Source of the DNA: Volutella citrinella
Taxonomy: Eukaryota > Ascomycota > Sordariomycetes > Hypocreales > Nectriaceae
Direction: 5' to 3'
Length of the DNA: 64,000 nt
Assembly: GCA_034401135.1 (NCBI GenBank)
Contig: JAWZSP010000007.1
Span: 3,596,001-3,660,000 of the forward strand
Positions 14,702 to 26,032 of this stretch are shown here, piece after piece. A program made the translations under genes and the position numbers. Every line of letters starts with the position of its first letter. Positions within the stretch are counted from its first letter, which is position 1. The notes beneath the pieces were generated by a model. That model did not search any database and was not told the DNA's origin. It saw only the letters and a program-made list of their open reading frames with translations.

Positions 14702-15925
14702 TTACATATGTAATTCATCTGACCTTGTTGTCAAGGTCCGGCGGAGACCCTGAGGTCCTGAACTGGCGGTAGAAGCCGGGGCCGAGATTTCACTGACGCT
14801 CAAGGGTGACACAAGGTCAAAGGTAGCGCTGGACTGTGGCGTGTGTCCTCGAAACGTACCCAACTGCCGCCGTTGGGGTTCCAAGTCACCTGCCGGGACC
14901 GCCCAGGCAACATTCCCATGCTGGGCATTGGTGTGGGCAACAAACTCGGCAACGGCGGCAGGGGTCAGTAAGTCACCCGCGATGTTGACTAAACGCGACC
15001 CCTGATACCACCACTGGTCTTCAAAGCCGTTGTCGACGGTGAGCATGGCAGTAGCCAGAGACTGCATATCGCGAGACCTAGTCCGATCAAAGTCGTCTGA
15101 GACGGAGCGCTGGGGGAGTTCTCGTCGGATTTCGGGCTCCCGGACCGAGAAAGTGGAGCGTTGAGAGAGTTCCCTTTGAATCTCTAACTCGGAAGGCGCG
15201 TATCCGGATCGTTGGGAGACCTCGCGTCGAATTTCGGCTTCGGGAACCGAATAAACATCGCTTGAGTCATGGCTTCGAGCTGTGGGTGAGACTCCGCCGT
15301 CTTCGGTCTCTGCATAGTCGACAGGATACGGCCAGGGAGACCATGGCATATCGTCTTCGCCAAGCCGGAACTGGTTAGGGGTGGCGGGCAGAGCCTTCCA
15401 AACCTGTGGTTGAGATTTAGGGGCCGACTGTTTGGGGACTGCCGCCGCCATAGAGGACTCTGGTTGAGCATCCCAAGGGCTGTTGTTGAAAGGAGGAGGT
15501 GCGGAACTGCCGCGCTCGTGAGAACTTCTGCCTTCTCTCCCCTGGACTCGTGAGCTACGGCGGTGCGGCACTGCTAGATGACCCTGCCGCTCCCGTGGCT
15601 GCTCTTCCCGCTCCTGTTGCTGTCGTTGCCGCTCCTCTCGCCTTTGCTGCCGCCGTTGCTCCTCATGGTAAGCATCGTGGGTTGGGACACCTTCAGGGGG
15701 TAGGAGGATATCAAGCTGAGGATCCGGCGGTTGGTATCCAGAAAGGAAGTTTGCGTTGGCTGGAGGAAGTTGTCGAGGGAACTGGCTCGCTCGGTCTCTC
15801 ATGTTCCTCGACATGTAGGTGAGTTCACGACTTCGTGGGGCATGACGAGGTGTCCAGGCAAATCCGAACTCGAGATGAAAGTAGACTGCGGGCCCTGACG
15901 TTGCAGATGGTTGTCCTTCAGCCAT
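14702..15925 (-). CDS. Orphan hypothetical protein with three internal repeats, 407 aa
   Basis: I do not recognise the family. The frame is uninterrupted, starts at an ATG in CCATGG context (a good fungal start) and ends at TAG. Residues 90-115 are extremely Glu/Arg/Gln-rich and probably helical or disordered. Residues ~229-275 contain three tandem units of about 16 residues on the pattern E-x-E-I-x-R-E-x-(S/P)-Q-R-S (first unit EAEIRREVSQRS). A more ordered stretch follows at ~290-345 (motifs DQWWYQGSRLVNIAGDLLTP and HTNAQHGNVAWAVPAGD). No signal peptide or membrane segment is visible. The gene lies only about 300 bp from the A/T block. It could be lineage-specific. The intact frame, low-complexity but protein-like composition and good start support a real gene; function is unknown. 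Confidence 0.6.
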   Translation of the reverse strand: MAEGQPSATSGPAVYFHLEFGFAWTPRHAPRSRELTYMSRNMRDRASQFPRQLPPANANFLSGYQPPDPQLDILLPPEGVPTHDAYHEEQRRQQRREERQRQQQEREEQPRERQGHLAVPHRRSSRVQGREGRSSHERGSSAPPPFNNSPWDAQPESSMAAAVPKQSAPKSQPQVWKALPATPNQFRLGEDDMPWSPWPYPVDYAETEDGGVSPTARSHDSSDVYSVPEAEIRREVSQRSGYAPSELEIQRELSQRSTFSVREPEIRRELPQRSVSDDFDRTRSRDMQSLATAMLTVDNGFEDQWWYQGSRLVNIAGDLLTPAAVAEFVAHTNAQHGNVAWAVPAGDLEPQRRQLGTFRGHTPQSSATFDLVSPLSVSEISAPASTASSGPQGLRRTLTTRSDELHM

Positions 15926-18900
15926 GGCTGCTACTGATGTCGGATGAGTGAATGGGGGGATGGTGGAAGGGTTATTACCACGCCAGCCGGATACCCAGCA
16001 GTGGCTGTGATGAGGAGAATGTCACTCTAGCCTCGGATGTTGGATTTTCGTCGACGGGAAGTCCAGAGCGAGAATACCATAGAAGATGGATGAAGATTCG
16101 AGGACACGGCAGGCAGCTGATCAGCGTAGTGAGTATGTTACAGGTCGGAGGTGAAGCAGGAGAGTCGTTTCGTTTTTACAGCTCTGTTGGCGTTTTTGTT
16201 TGAGGGCTTGGCCGACAGGAGTTGAAACAGGTAGAGATTTGGTGAGGAGAGAGGGTGAGCGGCTTTGCAACAGCACTGCCGCCAATGGGAGAGGGGCGAT
16301 CGTTCCTTTAGTGCAGGGCGAGCAGATGGGCCAGTTCAGGAATAGAAATGCGTTGGCGCAGCGAGTGGACGGATTTGGCCACTGATGAGCGAGTGACTGA
16401 GCGATGATAGCTTGGAGTTCGTCCACCCTTTCTGTCAAAGAGGGCAGTCTGGGACTTCGTCTTGCATTGCCACCAGGCTGATGATGGTCCAGATGAGACG
16501 GAGACTAGTGTCCAACAAAGGTCATGAACGGCGCGACGAAGATGATGTCGTGCAATGGGTAACCGACCCGAGCTTGTGGCTAAGTCACGCAGGTAAGTAG
16601 CAGAAGATCCAAAACTAGTTTCGCAAACAGTACTTCGGCCATGGTTTGAGGCAAGGGAGACGCGAGCCCGGGCCATGGTCAGTTGGCTGGTGGGTTGTGT
16701 GGGTTTGGCGTCGCTCCATGACGGCGCGGCGGGCGAAGCATGGCAGCTGGAGCGCTTGCCGCCAGAAGGAGGCAAGACGAAACGAGGAGGGAGCGTCGGG
16801 CCCGTCCAAGACGTCCAAGCCATCCCCGCTCGCCGCCATCCATTCCATGGGATGATGGGGGACCCCTTGCACGTAATTACATGGCCGAGGCCGCTGTCGC
16901 AACATTGCTGCCATGATACAGTCGGGTGGCAGTGGAAGAGGCAGTGGTAGTGGCAGTGGCAGCGACACCGCCCGCGATGGTCTAGACGGCTTACCGTGGA
17001 GCAGCTGGTGTCCAGTGTGCTCTTGCCCGCTTCCGGCACGATTCGCCCAGCATCAACGCCGACCGACTCTGTATGACAAGAATGCTAATTAGCGTCGAGC
17101 AGGATCCCCCCTACGACCCATGGCATCAATATCTCTGGGACAGACCAGCTGGTCCAGCAAAGCAGCAGCCAGCTCGGTTGGTCAGTTGGCCTTTCTTCTC
17201 CCCCAGCGTCCCCACTGCTCGCCCGCTCTCGTCGCCGTCGGTTGCTCTCCCGCCAGGATGGTCCCTCCCCAGGCCCGTCACAGACCCTTCGCTGGCGTCG
17301 ATTTGCGACGAAAGACCGCCCAGGCCGCCCGCTGATTGGGCGCATCGCCGAGCCTCTCCACTGAGCATGTGCGCCAAGGCCAGTCCGAGCGTGGCGAGGG
17401 TCATCCTGGTTGGGGCTGTGTGGCGGGCTGCTGTGGTATCCGAGCGTCCTTTATTCTACTAGCGTGTTTGCATGTCCAAATTTACCAACTGCTATGCCAA
17501 CCTGGTCCCGGTAATTTGCAGGCTCGATGTCCTTTGAATTGCCAGAGCCTTCTGCAATTACGGAGTGCTTCTTGGGGTCGGCCCCGAGTCACCGACACCA
17601 GGCCTGGATTTGAGTGCCTACCTGGTGTGTCAGTGGGGGTCAGCTGGGCTCAGGTATGAAGCCCATCGGCTACTCCAGTCCCCGTTGTAATATTACCTAA
17701 GGTACCCAGCTATCCGGTTATGCGCCCCCTCGACATTTTGGTTGCGAGGGCTTGTAAGCCACTGCACTAACCAGTCATGTAAGTGCCAGCGGGAAATCGT
17801 CGAATCGGAGGACCTCATTCTTTGCTTTGGCCGCATAGCACACATGCTCTCCTCCGCGGCCGAGGTCATATGCTGCTGCGGTTTGAGGAGGATGCCGGCT
17901 TCCGACATCCAACTTCAGTCCGTCCCCCCTTCTGGCCAACGCGTCAATGCAGCATCATGCATTTCCGTTTCCTTTTGTTTGTGTGGGAATTGGGGCTGCA
18001 TCGTTGCACTGGCACATCTTTAAACCTGGATCTCATCTGTCTCTGTGCTTCCCCCTCCGTCTCTTGGTCACGAGCTCATCAGCCGCTCAGAGACCGATCG
18101 TCTATGCTCCACAATTTGGAAGGATTTCCGGGGTGTCCGGCACCAAGGATTTCCCTGATGGGACTTCGCCGCAAGCTGACATGATACGGAGGCACGACCC
18201 ATTGCTGGCCCCTATTAGAACCATTTCAAAGGGGGGGAAACAACAACATCAAGAAAAAAAAATGTACCATAATTTAGGTCCATGCAGGAATCTCAAAGCA
18301 TTCGCTGGGGCTGTGCTCTAGCAATGCGCCACTCACCTTTATCATCCCACCCCAGATGCTCGGAGCAGCACGTCAAAAGATCACTGACACATCCAAACCA
18401 GATAAAGTAGTCATGCAGATGGCTATTTGCGAAAGAGCTTCATCTCACGGCATTCTGTCATCTCTGATGTCAGGGCGGTGCTTCTTGCCTCCGTGATGTC
18501 ATCCCAATGATCATCCTCACGGTCGATTTCGTAGCGTAGACGCCGAGACCACCCTTTGTTCCATCATTTGTTTCTATTTTTACCAAGCTCGTTTCCCCTC
18601 CAGTCAAAGCTTTGCTTTCTTTTCCCCGTTGACATCCTTCCGACACATGGCATGATGGCCCCATGCGGCTCGCCCCTTTATTCATGGCACCGGAACGGGA
18701 CGTCAAGAGACTAAGGTCGAGCAGCACATCAAATGCTCCGACGCTAAAGGCCGCGACGTCCACCATTGTCGAATTGCCAAAATGAATACCCTATTTCACC
18801 AAATGCGCGCAGGAAGATCTCACCACTGATTGATCCTGCACATGCTGTCTCACGAATGCCGATTTATTTAGTGTTACAATGTAATCTCGGCGCTGCATCT

Positions 18901-19270
18901 CGCTCCTTCGAAATCCATATTTAGATTACAGAAGGAAAACCAAGATCCCGCGCTAGACGGCTCCGAGGATCCGTCCAGAAGATATTGCCTTTCCAACCCA
19001 ATTTCCCACCTGCATGTTGCCATGCAAAGCTCGGCTATTCATCGTAATCCGGGAATCAACATAGCCTCCTCCTCGTCCTTGAGAGCGGAACCTGCAAGCC
19101 ATTCTAATATTCAGATGCATTGGCGCTGAAATTAAAAAATTAAACAAAAAAAAGCAGGCCCATCTCTGGGTTAATGGGGATAGACTCTGCAGCTTACAAG
19201 GGTCAAACTTGTGTCGCTCTCCCACGCCACCGCTCGCACCCCAACCATCTTCATACATGAATGTCGTCTA
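15926..19270. other. 3.3-kb intergenic stretch, no supported gene
   Basis: Several overlapping frames of 60-240 codons occur here, but none shows family motifs, consistent codon use or a plausible intron pattern. The longest leftward one reads through a GGCAGT-type microsatellite. The stretch holds the upstream region of the orphan gene and the 3' flank of the RTA1-like gene. Confidence 0.5.
16921..16965. repeat. Imperfect (GGCAGT)n-type microsatellite
   Basis: A purine-rich run of GGCAGT/GGAAGA/GGTAGT hexamers, about 45 bp long. Translated on the minus strand it gives His/Cys/Arg-rich low-complexity sequence, which explains one of the spurious long frames in the region. Confidence 0.6.
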
Positions 19271-20492
19271 TCACACCGCCTCGTTTCGCGGCTTAGTCGA
19301 CCTCTCTGTGCTGGACACCGACCCATGGGGCCCAGTCTCCCAGAAAGCATCAGTCTTCTGAGCCTTTCCTGACAGGATACCGCCAATGTCGAACGGATCG
19401 ACGAGCGTCTGCCAGAATGGCCTTGGGTCTTTGTACCCAGGCCCCTCCACCTCAGTCTCACCATCTGGGGCAAGGTAGATGCGGGTGTTCTCTGGCAAAT
19501 ATCGTCGCGGGTGCCGGATGTTGAACATGCAAACGTTGCAAATCATCAGCGCGGCCTCAAAGACGTAAAAGTACCACTCGTATCGAATGACTGGAGATAT
19601 GGACATGGGGTCGAATCCAGGTTCGAACTTCAGCTCGGCAACGCCGAAGTATTCGACCAAGCGGAAAATCGTGCGGGCCATGATGAGCGCGACGCTGATG
19701 TATAGAGTCAGGAGTGAGCCATCCAGCTGGCGATTGCGGAGTCCCGCAGACCGGCACCGACGGTGGAACAGCACTGTCAGAATGATGAAGAGAGCGATGA
19801 CTACAATTTGCAGGATGAGGGATGTCTTGATCAGGGCATGGCCGGCCGCGATTTCGCTGTCCTTCAGGCTTTGGTTCGCCGAGTACGAAGCGCCCCATCC
19901 GTTGAGCGCCTCGATGATGCCAGAGACAAAGCCAAAAGTCGTCAACACTCTGCCCGGGTGAAGAGGCGCATGATAAGGCACGTAGTAAAGCACTCGACCA
20001 AGGATGTGGTAATTTTGCAGCTCTAGTAGTGGTCTGCCCTCCCCGTAGTTAGTAAGTCCACCGTTGCGTAGATCAGTATGAATGGAGCAAGAACTAACGG
20101 CGCAGCATATGTAATACAAATACTGGCGATGTAGACGTTGAGATTGTCATAGTGGTAAGTGCCGTACACTCTCAGCGCGAAACCGGCGGTGAAGAGGAGG
20201 CAGCAGAAGGGAAACAAAGGCGTGAGTTTCCAGCATTTATAGTGCCTGTGCATTGGAAGGTACGTTAGTGCTTTCAAAGTACACATACCGGCTTCCAATC
20301 CTGTACTTACGAGGCTTGCCAGGAGTGAAGGCATCCTGATGTGAGGAATGCCAACATAAAAAAGATTGCCGCGCCGGTATTGGGAGCATAGAAGAAATAG
20401 CTCCCGTCGACTGTAGCACTGACCACATCAGTAATTGTCCGCCATGGAAGAGTTTTGCTTAATGAAAACCTACCGTACTTTCCGTCAGACAT
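19271..20492 (-). CDS. RTA1-like multi-pass membrane protein, 342 aa
   Basis: Exons on the complement: 20492-20474, 20410-20311, 20245-20099, 20033-19271. The three introns (63, 65, 65 nt) have GT donors, CAG acceptors and CTAAC/CTGAT branch sites; lengths sum to 343 codons. The product has about seven hydrophobic segments and matches the RTA1 family of fungal lipid-translocating exporters/7-TM proteins, named after a yeast gene for resistance to aminocholesterol. Diagnostic stretches are YAPNTGAAIFFMLAFL near residue 13, YAAPPLLELQNYHILGR (formed across the last splice), a TMARTIFR-like VALIMARTIFRLVEY, and YEWYFYVFEAALM near the last helices. Family members act in the plasma membrane and are often linked to azole or sterol-stress resistance, but substrates are rarely proven. 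The C-terminal ~60 residues are hydrophilic and probably cytosolic. Family call is strong; the substrate is unknown. Confidence 0.9.
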
Positions 20493-21488
20493 GATGGCGG
20501 CTGACGCTCATGTACTTTCGGAGTGCAGAGGTGGGTGGTCAAAATAGGAGCGCAGAGTATCTCTCGCCAACCGCTTCTGTCGATGATCTTTCTGGTTTCC
20601 AACAAACCCTCTCGTAGATACGGAGGGGGCCATTGTGGTCTTTAAGTAGATGTTCATTTTCTCCCTGTTGAGTCGACGATTGCCATGCACGATAGTCGAC
20701 AGATGGGTTGATCGAGAGTGCATTCAGCCCTGCGAAATGTGTGGCCAATCGCATTCATCGCGAGAATACGAAATATCCCATGTGGTGGGTCATCTTACCT
20801 CCCTCGATGGTGGGATGTACTTGCCACCCATTTTATTATGCGGGGTACTTGACGGCAGACTCGCACCTTCGCCGTATTCCTCGCTTGCGCATTGCGATCC
20901 CGAACCCAGAGCCAACCCGAACATGCCAAGGCGAAATGAATGGCTGCCTGACAGCCACCGCTCGTGACACCATACCGCATCAGGGCGTGGTGCCTCCACC
21001 AGCGACGCCCGCCGCTAGACACCCTCATCATCAAACTTGGTTTGAGCCACGACAAATGCTCCCCCTCCTGGTCAATGGCGCATCCAGGAAGTGGCCGCTC
21101 TCACACAGTCAAGAACATGACGGGGTAGTACCTTTTGACTCTGAAGTCCAACAAAAAGTCGTATTGTTCTTCTCAAACAAGGCACCACGAGCTTCATCAA
21201 CCGTCCTCAGCGCTGTCAACATGCCAGATACAAAAGAGTGTCAAGCTTGAACTATATAAGAAATGGCTTGGTGCCTGTGTCTACGAGAACCAGAAACCCG
21301 AAACAAACATGTCGAAACTGGTTCAAAACCGCACACCTCCGGTGAATATCCCCCACCATTATGCCCGTTGTCCAACGCCAGCAACAATGTTGCTCCCCAA
21401 CAGTCCAATATCCATGCATTATCCATATATCTTAAACGTCTAATATTACAGCCCCGATCAGCCAGTTGTCGGATATTTCTGCCCCTGA
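20493..21488. other. Intergenic between RTA1-like gene and INP1; no gene seen
   Basis: The region holds the upstream region of the RTA1-like gene and the 3' flank of INP1. Open frames up to 180 codons occur but show no family features. Confidence 0.5.
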
Positions 21489-23672
21489 TCAATCAACTCC
21501 CCAGCTCGACCTATCGTCAGACGTCTCCGAGTCTTCGGCAGGATACTCTCCGACCTTTGCAGTCTTCCTCGCCTTGGTTTTACTGTCGAGCCCCATATAC
21601 GGTTCGTCATCACTCCAATCACTAAAGTGATCCTCAGAATAGTCCCACTGAACGGGGATTGTTTCGCCATCGTCGCCGTATCCATACACAAATCCCCGCC
21701 ACTGTCCAGCAATAATCTTTGCCGCCACCTTGAGCATAAGCGCCACCAGATAACTAGGCGGGCCCAAGAGTATTTCAAGCGTCCTGGCAATGATATTCAG
21801 GGGCATTTGCTTGATAGTAATCAGTCCGTCCCGGCTAGCCAGCCCATCGGCTGTTGACGGTGGATGAAGCAGGTTGGCGGCAGGTGGAAGAGGGGACAAA
21901 GCGCGCCTTCGGACTGAAATGCTACCAGTCGTAGCTCGATGGCGCGTTGTTGATCGTCGGCCCCTGGTCAGGTTCATAGAAGCGCTGGCTGAGCGTTCCC
22001 TTGCTTCGATGCCAGAGCTTATACCCAAGTCAGTGGCGGATGAGCTTTTCGCGGTGGTCTCACTGTCCGTAGTCTTTGTGACAATTTCTGGGAACTTGTA
22101 TTGATGGACATCGCTTTCATCCGTTGATGCCTCGTCATTACCGTCACAAACAGAAGCAAGCCGGACATGATCAGAGGTAGGAGGGGATGGTGGCAACGGA
22201 ATTTCGTCAGAGTGCTGGGACTTGACGCTGTGAAATGAATCATCGCTGTCACGCCGTGGCGACGGTGGCTGCCTGACTGCTTGCCCCTCTGGTTCAACGT
22301 CGATGTGGGCGGGTTGGTCACGATCCAGATTCTTGAGATTGGCTTCGGTCGGTGACTGTGGCGAAGGTAACAATACAGGCCTGCCTGTCGCAAAGCCGGC
22401 GGTTCGACGGAGCCGAGCAGCTCTCTTGTCCCCCTGGCTCCCACTTCCCTCATGAAGCTCATAAATAACATGGTCTTCTTGCTGCAGGATGTGCAGGTCA
22501 GGGCGCGTCCTGGAGAGAACAGGTTCTTGGTTGGAATCATCCATATCCAATCTTTTGGGCCCCTGATCAAGGACAGGCATCGACGAGCGCCTCAGGCTAG
22601 AAATCCTACCAGATGCTACAATGGATGATCCGCAGCCAAGCCCTAGGTCCGGCCTGCCCTCCCCTGGACGTGGAGCCATAACTGGATAGAACTTGGGAGG
22701 TTCTTGGAAGAACTTGGGAGGTTCTTGGAAATCAGGTGTGCATTTCTCTGATTCGGATTCTGTGGACCAAGGTTCGAGTCGCAAAGCATCGAGTTGTGAG
22801 ATCAACAAAGGTTGTTTCCCTGCTGAAGTGGTTGGTACGGCATATGCCGCCGAGACATCCTCATCGCGGCCCTCGTCTTCTGACACATCCTGAGATGTTG
22901 TACCCGATCGTGTCGGGTGCCGACTTGTTGGTGTCGGTGAAATCGGTGACGTGTCCAAGTTTTTTAGACCATTAATGAGTGACTTCCCGACCGGTGACCA
23001 GGGTTTGTAATTTATGGGGGTCATTTCTGGCAGTTCGACAGTAAAGGTCCGTTGGAACGGGCATTCGGTTTTTTCGAATTGAAGGATGTTATCCAAGACC
23101 TCTCTTAAACTCTCAGCTCGGCGTTGGTCTTCTGGGTCACAAACTGGAAGCTCTATCCTCCAATACGTCGGCCTGCGAATCTGAAGAACAAATTTGCTGT
23201 TGTTCTCGTCTATACACCAGCATTGGCTTTTCCGCAGAATCGGTTGCAGTGCTGAGCCGCAGTTGAGGAATGCGACTGACCCAGGGGCTCGGTAGATACG
23301 AAAGGGGCCTAGGTGGCAGTTGAATAAGTATTCCGTCAAGCAACAAAGAACGTATTTAGATGGTTACTCACCGACAGCAATGGTCCGCTCTAATTGGGAT
23401 GACCAGGAGAGGGTGCCGGGTTGAGTGTCAACATGTGAGCCTGGACTGTTCCCTGGGCTCTGTGAGAAGGCCCTTCCGGAGGCGGTAAAGGATATTATCT
23501 TTGCACTAGGGTGGTTGTAGAGCGTCTCGACTATGCCTTCAGATGGAGGGGGGCCAGTGGATGTCGTGGATGTCGAGGGTGTCGAGGGTGTCGAGGATGT
23601 AGCCAAGAGGGGTGCGGTCGCAACCCGGCGAGGAGCCGGAAAGGGCGGATGCGTCGATGCTGGAGAGCTCAT
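21489..23672 (-). CDS. INP1: Inheritance of peroxisomes protein 1 (Inp1), 706 aa
   Basis: Exons on the complement: 23672-23372 and 23308-21489, separated by a 63-nt GTGAGT...TAG intron; the join restores VGPFRIYRAPGSVAFLNCG. Inp1 is the peripheral peroxisomal tether that retains peroxisomes in the mother cell by linking Pex3 to the cortex. The conserved PH-like region lies at about residues 45-180 (VETLYNHPSAKIISF, GTLSWSSQLERTIAVG, RPTYWRIELPVCDPEDQRRA). The rest is long, Ser/Pro-rich and acidic, typical of filamentous-fungal Inp1. A 21-bp tandem duplication (22690-22731) gives two successive FQEPPKF units. A Thr/Ser/Pro-rich stretch follows the start. The partner and localisation are family knowledge, not visible here. 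It faces the UsgS-like gene divergently. Confidence 0.85.
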
Positions 23673-24426
23673 GATGATGGAATGGGTTGGTGTCTATTGT
23701 TGAAGTGCGGAAGAACTAGCCCCGTGGTTTCGAGGCTCAGACATGGCGGTAGGTCGGCCAGGCGCCGCCTTTCATAAAGTAGTTGCGTGATGTCGAAGTC
23801 GAAGGAGAGGGGGTCGCGACACCGCAACCACGCGCACTCGCGTTGAGGGAGAGGGCTCCGGATAGAGGCGCCTCAGTCGGCAATTGCCAGGCGGAAGCCG
23901 ATGTCGAATCGCACGATGTGTGGCTACTCGTCGTATCGGAGAGTTGGATGTCGGCGTCGATAAGGAGCTGGTTGGAAAGCCTGCGACACTGCAAAAGGTA
24001 AATCGCCTGAGCGCAACACAGGAACGGTCACGGATGAGGTCACCGCCTGGGGCCGGATGTAGCAAGTACCCGCCAAGCAGCTTCTCCCCACCGCCGGAGC
24101 CAGTACCAGTACGTCAAATGTGGGGGGCATGTCAGGTCTCGAATTCCAGGTGTTTGGACCAACAATGGGCGCCTACGAACCGCCCACTTGCTGCGACATC
24201 CAATACCAACTTACATCTCTGTGACACAGCGTTGCAGCCCCTAGGAACACCCTGGCAGCTTATGCAGCTATCAAACGAGTTCTTCCTCGAGACCAAACGG
24301 GCCTGAATTCTTGTCCCACGCCTCCCGTTGGGGGAGAACAGTTCTACCAACAACTCCACTCCCATTTTGGACGCGTCAGGCCTGCTGAAACGCCAGCCTC
24401 ACGCAAATCATCCAGCCAGTACCAGT
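23673..24426. other. Divergent promoter region INP1 / UsgS-like; no gene seen
   Basis: About 750 bp between two divergent starts. An in-frame extension upstream of the rightward gene begins at TTG rather than ATG and is not taken as coding. Confidence 0.5.
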
Positions 24427-25752
24427 ATGGCGTCGTCTCAAGAGAATGCCGCCAATGACATTTCGGTTTCCAAAGAAAAGCTCAAAAAAGCCTTCTACCT
24501 CTCACACTTTGACCCGAATGCGGTTCTTCGTGGAGCTCAGCTCACTTTAGTCGGAGGCAAGCAGATGCTTCGACAAACTTTACGTCCATGACGCTGACGA
24601 TAACTGACCCCCAGCCCACCGCGCTCTCCAAAACCCTGCTCTTTTCACAACCGACCACTATCGGCAGGCAGCACTTGCTGTACTGGCTGGTATCGCAATT
24701 CGACTAGTCATCGCTATTCCCGTACGTCCCGGCTGGAGCCAAACGAATGACTCCCTCTGTTAGGCTAACCACGATCTTAGGTTGTCCTTATCAAAGCCCT
24801 TCTTTACTTCATATCGTTTTTTTATTCACTCGACAATGTGACTTGGGATGACAGCATAATAAACGGCCTGGACTTCGTATCGGAATATGTGCTCCAGGTA
24901 CCGTTCTTCTTCATGTCGCTCATGCGATATGTGGTACCAACCTTGGACAATCTGTATTTTTGCCTTTCCTCCTTGCTCGCGTTTATATACCGATGGTTAC
25001 TAACCATCCATAGTTTCATGCGGTCACTGCAATGGGTGGACATGACCTATGTGCGGAAACACAAGGCGGACAAGCCGTCCGAGCTTCGTGACATGTACTA
25101 TCCAACCTTGAAAATGTACAAGACTTCTGACGGCAGTACGCACTCCGACAATACCCTGAAAGCCGTCACCGCATTCCTCAGTCGCTTCATGCGAAAGGGT
25201 CTCATTTCCCTCGCTGTATTCGCGCTCTCTTATACGCCTCTAGTTGGCCGTTTTGTTCTGCCTGCTGCCAGTTTCTACACGTTCAACAAGGCCGTAGGGC
25301 TAGGTCCAGCATCAGTCATCTTTGGTACCGGACTGGTTTTGCCCAAACGATACATTGTTATCTTTTTGCAGACTTACTTCTCGTCTCGAAGCCTGATGAG
25401 AGAGTTGTTGGAGCCCTACTTTGCCCGCATTCACTTCACCAAGGAGCAGAAGCGAAAATGGTTCAGGAGTCGCGAAGGCGTTCTCTTTGGCTTCGGCTTA
25501 GGATTCTACTTCCTGATGAAGACGCCTCTCTTCGGTGTTCTCATTCTCGGCATCGCAGAGGCGTCAACGGCATACCTGATTACAAAGATCACGGATCCAC
25601 CACCACCCCCGAGCGAGATGCAAGAGTACGCAGCAAGTCAAGAAATTTGGACAAATAAGCATCAGTTCCTGAACCTATCCCTGGCGAATATTGACTCCCT
25701 GGAGTCCGGCAAGCCAACCAGCAGGGAGGTTGGGAACAGTGATAAGAAATGA
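24427..25752 (+). CDS. UsgS-like transmembrane protein, 402 aa
   Basis: Exons: 24427-24556, 24615-24721, 24781-25752. Exon lengths total 403 codons. The joins give FDPNAVLRGAQLTLVGAHRA, then LQNPALFTTDHYRQAALA and IRLVIAIP followed by VVLIKALLYFISFFY, which I recognise as the fungal UsgS / RRT8 (outer spore wall, LDS) type of multi-pass protein. Hydrophobic segments lie at about residues 70-100, 118-145, 200-245 and 285-305. Related yeast proteins sit on lipid droplets or spore walls; the function here is not known. The first intron (58 nt) begins with GC (GCAAGC) rather than GT, preceded by GAG, with a CTGAC branch and CAG acceptor. The start is the first in-frame ATG; the C-terminus is Pro-rich then polar. 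Confidence 0.8.
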
Positions 25753-26032
25753 GGGGGGTATCATTATCCGCCCACGATCGGTTGGCTAGGTTGGCAAGTT
25801 TCAAATTGCGAAAGCTCCTATGGTCTACTGTCTGGACGCTAAAATTCGGTGATGACTTCGTATTAGGGAGGCAGCGGCGGAGGTGCCGATGCTCGGACAT
25901 GATTTGGCCCTGTCACAGGTTGGCTATCGGATATCGCATGGTTTTCACAGTCATCGGGCTGTAAGTCTTGTTAAAAAGCACCGCAGGTAGCATTAAAGCC
26001 TTGACTAGACCATATCCGAGAGTTTATCTCGG

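Noticed and set aside
16308..17039. 243-codon leftward frame
   Set aside because: His/Cys/Arg-rich low complexity from reading a GGCAGT-type microsatellite; no domain, and overlapped by equally open frames on both strands.
20708..21250. 180-codon rightward frame between the RTA1-like gene and INP1
   Set aside because: Composition is not protein-like, no family features, and it spans the probable RTA1-like promoter.
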